A DNA stretch of 26,937 bases from contig DZDC01000011.1 of assembly GCA_022736595.1 (NCBI GenBank), positions 1 through 26,937 of the forward strand, in the 5' to 3' direction. The DNA is from Draconibacterium orientale (GTDB taxonomy: Bacteria; Bacteroidota; Bacteroidia; Bacteroidales; UBA1556). Below, piece after piece: positions 7,894 through 16,100 of this stretch (positions are counted from its first letter, which is position 1; every line of letters starts with the position of its first letter). Made by a program: the position numbers and the translations under genes. The notes beneath the pieces are model-generated. The model had not been told where the DNA came from and searched no databases. It worked only from the letters and a program-made list of their open reading frames with translations.

Positions 7894-8274
7894 TTATCTT
7901 AGCATTACCAATGTGGCACCTGTGATATATGCTAAAACCCAATAGAAATAAGATATGCTGCTATTTCGTGTAAATCGATCCGAAACCGCAATGCCAAAGC
8001 TGTTAGAAAAAACCATTTTATAGGAAAAATAAGTATCAATGAGCATTCCCAGAAGAGAGCTATAGCCAATTAACCCATGCAAACTCATACCCTTAGTGCT
8101 GCTACCCATTACCATACAAACGGTTGCTGTAATATCAAGAATTACCCCCAAGGTTAGAAAAAACATCACTCTTTTGCCAAGTGATTTTGTTTTTCGTTGC
8201 CGAAAGATAGCCATTGAATAGCTTACTAAAGCCAAATTTACAATAACAGTTCCTGCTAAAAGAATGGTTGTCAT
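7894..8274 (-). CDS. Small four-helix membrane protein, HsmA/TIGR03987-like
   Basis: The 126-residue protein is almost entirely hydrophobic, with four predicted membrane helices at about 4-24, 36-55, 66-88 and 107-124. The NLALVSYS opening (13-20), LDITATVCMVMG (46-57) and SLHGLIGYSSLLGM (64-77), with a conserved His-Gly between helices, resemble the small HsmA/TIGR03987 membrane family. I make that match from memory of the pattern. The function of the family is not established as far as I know. It lies 23 bp downstream of the glycosyltransferase fusion gene on the same strand with no obvious promoter between them, so the two are likely co-transcribed. It ends 11 bp from the tRNA-Arg terminator. 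Confidence 0.8.
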   Translation of the reverse strand: MTTILLAGTVIVNLALVSYSMAIFRQRKTKSLGKRVMFFLTLGVILDITATVCMVMGSSTKGMSLHGLIGYSSLLGMLIDTYFSYKMVFSNSFGIAVSDRFTRNSSISYFYWVLAYITGATLVMLR

Positions 8275-8297
8275 AGAATTAAAATTTAAGAAACAGG

Positions 8298-10256
8298 TTA
8301 TCGATCGAGTTTTTTAAGCGACTTCCAAACCACACTGATATCAAACCCAATGCTGTAATTACGTGCATAGAGCAAATTGAGTCGAGTAAGCTCAGATTCA
8401 TTTTGGTTGAGGCTTAAATCTCCTGCAAAAAGTACGGAAGGTTTAATTTTGGGTAATTGTAAATTGCTACTGAATTTATTGAACCCAACCCAGCTTTTGG
8501 AAGCCATCAAACATTTTAGAACATTAGAAACAAAGTGGAAAGGCCGAACATAAATCCACATTAGAACTGGACTCAGCCCCAATAAAACAAGGCTTAACAG
8601 AAAATCAAACAAGCGCTTGAACCGTTGATTCGCCTTCTTATTAATGTTGTTTAAATCAATCAAATAAACATCGCTAGCGGTGTTGATACTATTGGAACCG
8701 ATAATAAACATTTGCTCAGAGGGAGCTATTTTAAACTCCATCTCGCCCGATTTCAGGCGGCTCATCATATTAATGATTTCGTAAGCGCTGAAATTCTTTG
8801 CACAAAAAATAAGCTCATTGATTTTATGAATCTGAATGATTTCGTCAAGTTGATGAACCCCTCCAAGTATTTCGTAACTAATACTTTTGCTTTTAATATA
8901 CATTTCATTTAATATCAAAGCTTTAGATGCGCTTTGAATTTCGGTGGTTGATAATAAGTCAGCTACCCTTACCGCTTCATCGCTACCTCCAACTATGGCT
9001 ACTCGATTGGCATTACGCTCTCCAATTTTTAATTTTTTAAAACCCAATTTAAAGCCTATACTTCGCCACAAAATCATGACTAATAAACCGAGAGGTGCTC
9101 CCAACAAAATCATCGCCCTTGAATATCGTATTTCTTCGGGTAATAAAGAATACACTGCCAAAGTTAAAACAGTGGCTAAAAATTGGCTAAGAACAAATCG
9201 ATAAAAGCGAACTTGCTCGTCGTAAATACCTGAATAATAACCAATAAGTTGCCATAACAACACAAATGAAGGCAGCAAACCATAAAGATAAAATGCGGGA
9301 TAAAACTGGTCATTTCCTAAAATCTGTGGAGCCCAAAAGTGAGCCAAAATCAACAAACTTGAAAAAATAAGACCAAAATCCAGAAGAGGAACAAAAACCC
9401 TTCTCGAAAATGAAATTAATAAACTCACCATTGCTCTAAAAACGATGGCAACATTAATAAGAGCACTAAATATTTTTGCACTTTTTGAACTGTAATGTTT
9501 TCGAGCAAAAATAATCATTGCATTGTAGAAAACATAAACATAGTTTACCGTATCTTTTTTTGTGCTTTCGCCTTTATAATGAATAATTCGGGCCTGAGGG
9601 AAATAATAGTTTTTATATCCACCTTGAATAATTCGATACGAAAGATCGATGTCTTCACCATACATAAAAAAACTCTCGTCCAACAAGCCAACTTGATCCA
9701 GTACACTTTTACGCATCCACATATAAGCTCCCGAAAGTATCTCAATTTCAGCAATTTGGTCTTGAGGAATATGTCCTTTATGATAAGCTGAAAAAACTTT
9801 ACTGTGAGGAAAAAGCGTCGAAAAACCGAACATTTTGTAAAAAGCTGCCATTGGAGTTGGAAGGCCACGTTTCGATTCCTTTAAAAACCGACCCTTCCCG
9901 TCGAGCATTTTCACCCCTAAACCACCCGCTTCTGGATGCTCATCCATAAATGAAATGCATTTACTGAAGGTATCCTCTTCGACCAAAGTATCAGGATTAA
10001 GAAGAAGAATATATTTCCCTTTAGCTATGCGTATTCCTTGATTATTGGCTTTTGAAAAACCGACATTTTCCTTATTTGCTATGAGAATAATATCCTGAAA
10101 TTTATCATCCAGCATCTCCAGAGAATGATCTACAGAATTATTATCTACCACAATCACCTCTGCCTCAATATTTTTACAAGCAGACCTAACACTTAGCAGG
10201 CATTGTTCTAAAAAATACTTTACGTTATAATTGACAATTACGATGGATAACTTCAT
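8298..10256 (-). CDS. Glycosyltransferase family 2 fused to a degenerate polyprenyl-phosphate sugar-phosphate transferase-like module
   Basis: This 652-residue protein has two halves. Residues 1-255 are a GT2 (GT-A fold) domain like rhamnosyltransferases: SIVIVNYN (4-11), VVDNNS (36-41), LNPDT (86-90, DxD-like) and MYGEDIDLS (198-206). Residues 260-400 hold several membrane helices. Residues about 418-540 form a Rossmann-like domain (VAIVGGSDEA), as found in WcaJ/CapM-type initiating transferases. Residues 545-650 begin like the sugar-transferase domain (RFKRLFDFLLSLVLLGLSP) and end like it (LLYARNYSIGFDI). The middle, which should carry the catalytic Asp-Glu pair (usual motif DELPQ), is shortened and lacks it. 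I infer an active GT2 with a non-catalytic membrane or regulatory tail, acting on surface polysaccharide or lipid-linked sugars. A TATCTTTG element lies 29 bp upstream. Confidence 0.88.
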   Translation of the reverse strand: MKLSIVIVNYNVKYFLEQCLLSVRSACKNIEAEVIVVDNNSVDHSLEMLDDKFQDIILIANKENVGFSKANNQGIRIAKGKYILLLNPDTLVEEDTFSKCISFMDEHPEAGGLGVKMLDGKGRFLKESKRGLPTPMAAFYKMFGFSTLFPHSKVFSAYHKGHIPQDQIAEIEILSGAYMWMRKSVLDQVGLLDESFFMYGEDIDLSYRIIQGGYKNYYFPQARIIHYKGESTKKDTVNYVYVFYNAMIIFARKHYSSKSAKIFSALINVAIVFRAMVSLLISFSRRVFVPLLDFGLIFSSLLILAHFWAPQILGNDQFYPAFYLYGLLPSFVLLWQLIGYYSGIYDEQVRFYRFVLSQFLATVLTLAVYSLLPEEIRYSRAMILLGAPLGLLVMILWRSIGFKLGFKKLKIGERNANRVAIVGGSDEAVRVADLLSTTEIQSASKALILNEMYIKSKSISYEILGGVHQLDEIIQIHKINELIFCAKNFSAYEIINMMSRLKSGEMEFKIAPSEQMFIIGSNSINTASDVYLIDLNNINKKANQRFKRLFDFLLSLVLLGLSPVLMWIYVRPFHFVSNVLKCLMASKSWVGFNKFSSNLQLPKIKPSVLFAGDLSLNQNESELTRLNLLYARNYSIGFDISVVWKSLKKLDR

Positions 10257-10284
10257 TCAATAAATGCTTGAGAATTTGAGTCAC

Positions 10285-10292
10285 CAAAGATA
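10285..10292 (-). promoter_or_regulatory. Bacteroidota -7 element TATCTTTG for the glycosyltransferase fusion gene
   Basis: An exact TANNTTTG match on the minus strand, 28 bp before the ATG at 10256, in the divergent intergenic region facing the DUF2061 gene. No TTG is seen at -33 spacing. Confidence 0.55.
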
Positions 10293-10394
10293 GAAATTAG
10301 TTGGTATTAACGCTATTTTTACATTTCTTATTTCAGAGATCCAAATTTGATATAATTATAAAATCGATAAGCTTAAAGATGTCGTTTTTTTAAG

Positions 10395-10402
10395 CATATT
10401 TG
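10395..10402 (+). promoter_or_regulatory. Near-consensus -7 element CATATTTG for the DUF2061 gene
   Basis: Seven of eight positions allow a TANNTTTG reading (C for T at position one), 24 bp before the ATG at 10427. The placement is right for the DUF2061/GT-C pair, but the match is imperfect. Confidence 0.3.
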
Positions 10403-10426
10403 CCTTTCTAAAAATTTACAAATCCA

Positions 10427-10792
10427 ATGGATCAACGCAAAGAGTTTCAAAAGATTGATGGCATAAAAGTACCAAGGGAAATACCTTTGGAAAGAGAAAG
10501 TCCATTTAGAAGTATTGCTAAGGCCATTAGCTGGCGCATTATTGCCAGTTTAACTACCTTTATCATTTTTCTCTACACACCAGGTGCCAACTTTGCATTA
10601 GAAGTTTTGACTGGAGCTGTGGCAGTAGAAGCCGCCAGTAAAATGCTTATTTATTTCTTCCACGAAAGATTATGGGCACATATTCACTGGGGCCGTAATT
10701 GGATGAAATACAAACTTATAAGAAGAATAAAACTGGAATATATTCGTCTAAAACGTCGAAGAGCACAAATAAAAGTGAAACTAAATGACTAA
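10427..10792 (+). CDS. DUF2061 domain membrane protein
   Basis: A 121-residue protein with the DUF2061 signature at residues 28-90: RSIAKAISWRIIASLTTFII, then VEAASKMLIYFFHERLWAHIHWGR. This gives two short membrane helices and the conserved Trp-Arg and His-Glu-Arg residues. The family function is unknown. The C-terminal 30 residues are strongly basic (KYKLIRRIKLEYIRLKRRR) and presumably face the cytoplasm and interact with lipid head groups or nucleic acid. Its stop overlaps the ATG of the following GT-C glycosyltransferase by 8 bp, so the two are translated from one message and may act at the same membrane step. The family call is firm; the role is not known. Confidence 0.88.
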   Translation: MDQRKEFQKIDGIKVPREIPLERESPFRSIAKAISWRIIASLTTFIIFLYTPGANFALEVLTGAVAVEAASKMLIYFFHERLWAHIHWGRNWMKYKLIRRIKLEYIRLKRRRAQIKVKLND

Positions 10793-12365
10793 GTTAAAAA
10801 CTCAAAAACCGACCTCTAAACCTGTTGAAAATCTTCCAAAATCCACAGATTTCTTAAGTTCAACCCGAAATCGTAATTGGCTGTATATTATTATTTTGGC
10901 CATCGCTTTTGTACCTACCTATCAACATATTTTTGACAAAAAAATTGCATTTTTAGGAGACAATGCCAACTATTACGTATTTGGTAAAGCCATTGCAGCA
11001 GGCGAAGGATACACCAATGTTCATATTATTGGTCAACCTCCAGTTAATTCTTATCCTCCTGGTTATCCAGCGGTTATAGCTGTGGTATCCAAAGTTTTTG
11101 GTTCCGATATTAGCACCATAAAAATTGCCAATGGATTTATGTTTTTTGGGGCTTTAGTAGCCATGTTCTTCTTTTTTAGGGCAATTACTTTAAACGAGTA
11201 CCTCAGCTTTATCCTTGTGTTTGTTATGATGTTCAACTTCTATTTGTTACAATATAGCACTTGGATGATGAGCGAGATTCCTTTTACACTGTTTACTGTT
11301 CTTGCATTACTTGCTCTTTCTAAAATCGACTTATCCAAACCTTTTTACAAAAGCCCAATGTTTGTTTTAATGTTATTAAGCGTTTTTATCGCTTATAATA
11401 TTAGAAGTCAGGGTATTGCCTTAGTAGGAGCAGTTATGATTTTCTTTTTATTCTCAAAAAAATGGATTCATGCTGGCAGTTTTACCTTTCTTTTTGGTTT
11501 GATGGCGCTCCCTTATTATTTGCGGGGTAAATCCTTAGGCGCTTCGCCTTACGAAACTGCCTTAACCCTCAAAGATTACTATGATCCATCAAAAGGAAAT
11601 ATGGAAAATCTCGGAGATTGGGCCGATCGTTTTGTTGAAAACTTCAGCCGTTATGTTACCAATGAAATTCCCTCTGCTATTTTTGGATATGAGCCTGATT
11701 ATGAAGCTGGAAGCTGGTTTTATGGTCTTCTCATTTTAGGTATAATTACTTTTGGAATTATAAAACTTAAAAGCTTCAGATATACCCTAGGCTCCTACAT
11801 CCTTGCCACCTTTGCAATATTAATGATTTGGCCTCCCGTATGGACCGGCGTGAGATTTATGTTGCCCATTGTGCCGCTCTTGATTTTCTTATTTTTCTAT
11901 GGTATTTCAGAAATACTCGTATTGATTTTAGCCAAAGCTGGTCTTCAAAATGTACGTACTAAAATAGGTTTTGCTGCACTTTTTGGTATCGCCTTCTTTA
12001 TCTTCTTTCCAAAGGTTGAGGTACTTCATCAAAATGCTAAGAAATCTTACGAACCTTTGTACTCTGCCTATTTTAATTTAGCCAAATGGACCAATAAAAA
12101 CGTAGAACCTAATTCTGTGATTTTATGTCGTAAACCCATGCTATTTCACATTTACAGTGAGCATTACGTGGATGGAATTCCTAAAATTGAAAACGTGGAT
12201 GAGGCTATGAAAATAATGCAAGAGCGTTATACTCATATTGTTTTCTATGGTGATGGATTATGTCAAAGGTACTTCGTTCCAGTGTATCAAAAATACCCTC
12301 AAAATTTTGAGTTAGTACAGCAAATGCGTAATCCAGATGTTTACTTATTCAAAATAAAAAAATAG
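10785..12365 (+). CDS. GT-C fold membrane glycosyltransferase (GT39/ArnT-PMT-like)
   Basis: A 526-residue polytopic membrane protein with about ten or more hydrophobic helices between residues 30 and 400. It has the first-loop GDNANYY (58-64) followed by EGY and PPGYP (91-95), typical of ArnT/PMT-related enzymes. These transfer a sugar from a polyprenyl-phosphate donor to lipids or proteins on the outer face of the inner membrane. The acidic GDN is the expected site of the catalytic Asp. A soluble C-terminal region of about 120 residues (405-526) follows the helices. The start overlaps the DUF2061 gene by 8 bp. The stop is one base from the stop of the convergent DUF4293 gene. Donor and acceptor cannot be read from the sequence. 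Confidence 0.83.
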   Translation: MTKLKTQKPTSKPVENLPKSTDFLSSTRNRNWLYIIILAIAFVPTYQHIFDKKIAFLGDNANYYVFGKAIAAGEGYTNVHIIGQPPVNSYPPGYPAVIAVVSKVFGSDISTIKIANGFMFFGALVAMFFFFRAITLNEYLSFILVFVMMFNFYLLQYSTWMMSEIPFTLFTVLALLALSKIDLSKPFYKSPMFVLMLLSVFIAYNIRSQGIALVGAVMIFFLFSKKWIHAGSFTFLFGLMALPYYLRGKSLGASPYETALTLKDYYDPSKGNMENLGDWADRFVENFSRYVTNEIPSAIFGYEPDYEAGSWFYGLLILGIITFGIIKLKSFRYTLGSYILATFAILMIWPPVWTGVRFMLPIVPLLIFLFFYGISEILVLILAKAGLQNVRTKIGFAALFGIAFFIFFPKVEVLHQNAKKSYEPLYSAYFNLAKWTNKNVEPNSVILCRKPMLFHIYSEHYVDGIPKIENVDEAMKIMQERYTHIVFYGDGLCQRYFVPVYQKYPQNFELVQQMRNPDVYLFKIKK

Positions 12366-12366
12366 C

Positions 12367-12837
12367 TTATCGAAGTCGATCAGCTTCTCTTACCATCTTT
12401 TCATCTTTTCTAATGCTTCTATTTGCAAAAATTAGGAGTAGCACTGTAATTATTGGAAAATAAGAGGCTATATCGTAGATTACCGTGTCGTTAACAGGCT
12501 CTAGTTTGGCCACGCTTTCAGCCATAATAAAAAGCGCTGCCAATAAACCGAAATTAAGCAGCATCGAAAGCATATTAAGTTTGATTTGTTGCTTCCGATT
12601 TTGATACCTAAATATGCTAACGCCACTAATAATTGCTACACCAGCCGACAAAATTGGCAACATCCATGGATTAGGCAAAATGGACTGAACTTCTGTGCCT
12701 TCAACACCAACGAAGCGGAATAAATTTAAGTAAAAAACTTGATCCCCAGCATGAAAAATCACTAATGGCAGAAATGACATAATGGCAATTACCACAAAAA
12801 TCAGTGCTAAATAAACAGTTTGAATGCGTTGTAACAT
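12367..12837 (-). CDS. DUF4293 family membrane protein
   Basis: The 156-residue protein starts MLQRIQTVYL and matches DUF4293, a Bacteroidota family of small membrane proteins with unknown function. Four hydrophobic helices are visible, at about residues 6-28, 52-74, 86-107 and 117-138, ending in a charged tail. The open frame extends to an ATG at 12900, which would add 21 residues. I chose the internal ATG at 12837 because family members start with MLQRIQ. An exact promoter element TATCTTTG (12866-12873) also lies inside the longer reading, so the upstream ATG would not be transcribed from it. The gene converges on the GT-C gene with a one-base gap. Confidence 0.88.
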   Translation of the reverse strand: MLQRIQTVYLALIFVVIAIMSFLPLVIFHAGDQVFYLNLFRFVGVEGTEVQSILPNPWMLPILSAGVAIISGVSIFRYQNRKQQIKLNMLSMLLNFGLLAALFIMAESVAKLEPVNDTVIYDIASYFPIITVLLLIFANRSIRKDEKMVREADRLR

Positions 12838-12865
12838 CTTCTTAAAATTATTTGAATTAAGAATG

Positions 12866-12873
12866 CAAAGATA
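12866..12873 (-). promoter_or_regulatory. Bacteroidota -7 element TATCTTTG for the DUF4293 gene
   Basis: An exact TANNTTTG match on the minus strand, 28 bp before the chosen ATG at 12837. Overlapping its upstream edge is a short perfect inverted repeat, AAAGG-N4-CCTTT (12873-12886), in the spacer region. This could bind a regulator or be chance. Confidence 0.55.
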
Positions 12874-13098
12874 AAGGATAACCTTTGATGCATGATTCAT
12901 TTTTTTTGTGTTTTGTTTATAGTGTTGTCAGATAAAAAGTCTGAGATTCCTCACTTCTTCCTGTAGCTTTCGGAAACGATTTTCGGCAAAACCGCTAAAA
13001 GAAAATTTAGTCTTGTCGATTACAAGGCTTTAGGAGAATTAAGGATGAAAAAGGTGTTTTGTTAATAAGATTTGACCCCAAATTAGGATGGGTTTATC

Positions 13099-13106
13099 TA
13101 CCTTTA
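13099..13106 (+). promoter_or_regulatory. Near-consensus -7 element TACCTTTA for dnaE
   Basis: It matches TANNTTTG except for the final base and lies 31 bp before the ATG at 13138. Its placement fits a short leader for the polymerase gene. Confidence 0.4.
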
Positions 13107-13137
13107 CAACCCATTTTTATTCAACTATCCCTGCACT

Positions 13138-16100
13138 ATGTACCTTATATTTGACACCGAAACTACTGGAAGACCAGATAATTACAACGCCCCCATTAGC
13201 GACTCCAATAATTGGCCTCGTATGGTTCAGCTAGCATGGCAGCTCCATGACGAAGTTGGAAAACTGATATCGGTAAAAAATTACATCATTAAGCCCGAAG
13301 GCTACGAAATTCCTTATGAAGTAATAAAAATTCATGGAATTACCCAAGAAAGAGCCGAAAAAACCGGTATTCCTTTGGTCAATGCGTTGGAAGAATTTAA
13401 TCACGATCTTGCACTTTGTAAAATGGTGGCTGGCCATAATGTGGATTTTGATATTAAAATAATTGGGGCTGAGTTTTACCGGAAAAATATTGAAAGTGTT
13501 ATTGCCAAATTACCCAGCGTGGATACCATGGCTTCTTCCACTGATTTTTGTGCTCTGCCTGGTGGCCGTGGTGGCAATTTCAAATTTCCCAAGCTCGAAG
13601 AATTGCACCGAAAGCTTTTTAAACAAGGAATTGATACCGCTCACAATGCTGCTGCTGACGTGGAAGCCACCGCACGCTGTTTCTTCGAACTGATTCGGCT
13701 TCAGGTTATTCCTTATACAAAAATTCTAAAAACTGTTGAGCAATTTCAAAGTTTTGTTCAGTTTAATCCAAAACCTTTTGAAGCTATTGGGTTGAATACC
13801 CAACCCTACAACCCAAACGATTTTAGTGAAACTTCCATTGCCGATACTACTCCTAAATCGGATATTCGTCAAAATACAGAAGCTATTCCGTTAGAAACTT
13901 TAAATTTTACCCATCTGCATGTTCACTCGCAGTATTCCATTTTAGATGGTATGATTAAAATTAAAGATTTGGCGGAGAAGGCTAAAAGCATGGGCATGAA
14001 AGCCGTAGCGCTTACTGATCATGGTAATATGTTTGGGATAAAGGAGTTTCACGAAAAAATGACTGCAGCGGGTCTTAAACCCATATTGGGTATGGATGCT
14101 TATGTTGCAATGCGCACCCATCTCGATAAAGAAAAGCAAGATGCGAGAAACTTTTCAGTAGTTCTTTTGGCTAAAAACGAAATCGGATACAAAAATTTAA
14201 TGCGCCTATCAAGTATTGCCTATGCGGATGGTTTTTATTACAAACCTCGAATTGACAAGGGGTTGATGGCCATTTATAGCGAAGGTATCATTTGTTGTTC
14301 GGGCGGACTCGAAGGTGAAATTAGCAGCCGATTGCGGCAGCAAGGGGTTGTGGAAGCCGAAAAAGCAGTTCTAGAATATAAAACCATTTTTGGCGACGAT
14401 TTTTACCTCCAAATTCAACGACATCCTGCTTCTGACAGCCAATGGAATACGGAAATTTATCAGGATGAGCAATTTGTTAACAGATCGCTTATCGAATTTG
14501 CTAATAACCACCAAATCAAATTAGTTGCGGCCAACGATGTGCACTTTCTTAACGAATCAGACGCTCCTGCACATGATCGATTGGTTTGTATGGATACCGG
14601 ACAGGATCTTGATGACCCTCGAAGAAGAAAGTACAGTGGTCAGGAATGGTTGAAAACCGCAGATGAAATGACCCGACTTTTCAGTGATATACCTCAAGCC
14701 ATTGCAAATACAATGGAAATTGCCGATAAAGTGGATTTTTTCGAACTCAATAAATCACCCATTATGCCTGATTTTCAGATACCTGATGGTTTTGAAAATC
14801 AAGACGAATATTTGAGGCACTTAACCTACGAAGGAGCCCATTGGCGTTGGGGCGAAGTTTTAAGCCAAGAGACCATTGACAGGATTGATTTTGAACTTGA
14901 AACCGTCAAAAAAATGGGCTTCCCAGGTTACTTTTTGATCGTGTGGGATTTCTTAAAGGCAGCACGCGAAATGAAGGTTTGGGTTGGGCCTGGCAGAGGA
15001 AGCGCAGCGGGTTCCGTGGTAGCATATTGTTTAAGAATCACTGAAATAGACCCTCTTAAATACAATTTACTCTTTGAACGGTTTTTGAATCCAGACCGTA
15101 TTTCAATGCCCGATATGGACATCGATTTTGATGATGTGGGCCGAGAGAAAGTTCTTGAATATGTTCGCAATAAATATGGAAAAAGGCGCGTCGCCCATTT
15201 GGTAACTTTTGGCACAATGGCTGCAAAATCAGCCATCCGTGACGTTGCTCGGGTGCAAAAGCTCCACCTTAGCGAGGCCGATGTATTAGCAAAGCTGGTT
15301 CCAGATAAACCCGGAACTACCTTGCAAAAAGCATTTGCTGAAGTCCCTGAATTGAAAAATGAACTAGAAAATGGCACCAAAGACCGCCGTTCGGTATTAG
15401 ATTATGCGCAAAGACTCGAAGGATCGGTTAAAAATTTAGGAACACATGCTTGCGGAATTATCATTAGCAAGGAAGATTTGGACGAGTATGTTCCTATAAC
15501 TACGGTCAAAGAATCGGTGCTCAATTATGCCACCCAATATGACGGCCATTTTATAGAATCAGTAGGTCTGCTAAAAATGGACTTTCTGGGATTAAGCACC
15601 CTAACTATTTTAAAAGATGCAATAGAAAACATAAAAATATCAAAAAATATTGACCTCGATATTAGTAGCATAAGTCTTGAAGATAAAGCTACTTATGAAT
15701 TGTATGCCCGAGGCGAAACCTCTGCCCTATTTCAATTTGAATCGGATGGTATGAAAAAGCATTTGCGAAATCTCAAACCCACTCGTTTTGAGGATTTGAT
15801 TGCCATGAATGCTCTGTACCGACCTGGCCCAATGGATTATATCGATAGTTTTATCAAGAGGAAACATGGTCGTGAGAAAGTGGTTTACCCCATCGAAGAA
15901 ATGTCGGAAATACTTGATGAAACCAATGGTATTACAGTTTACCAAGAGCAGGTAATGCTTCTTTCACGCAAGTTAGCAGGCTTTAGTCGGGGTCAGTCTG
16001 ACAGTCTTCGCAAGGCCATGGGTAAAAAGAAGAAAGAGGAAATGGATAAGCTCAAGGCTGCCTTTATGGAAGGTTGTGTGGCCAACGGGCATAAGGAAGA

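Larger units (their letters stand above)
12838..13137. other. Divergent intergenic region between the DUF4293 gene and dnaE
   Basis: The 300 bp hold the minus-strand promoter element at 12866-12873 and a plus-strand near-consensus element TACCTTTA at 13099-13106, 31 bp before the dnaE ATG. A TTTG lies 24 bases before the latter, slightly beyond normal -33 spacing. I see no ORF, strong hairpin or repeat in the remaining sequence. Confidence 0.5.

Noticed and set aside
7736..7942. Minus-strand 68-codon open frame with a TPAGIEPTASEPE-type peptide
   Set aside because: It is the antisense of tRNA-Arg and its terminator. This peptide pattern is a well-known artefact of tRNA T-arm sequence read in reverse.
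9545..9868. 107-codon minus-strand open frame overlapping the glycosyltransferase fusion
   Set aside because: It is an alternative frame of the same strand inside the well-supported GT2 domain and shows no protein-like features.
14928..15380. 150-codon minus-strand open frame within dnaE
   Set aside because: It lies entirely opposite the conserved polymerase core, including the catalytic PDMDIDF codons, and has no recognisable domain or promoter.
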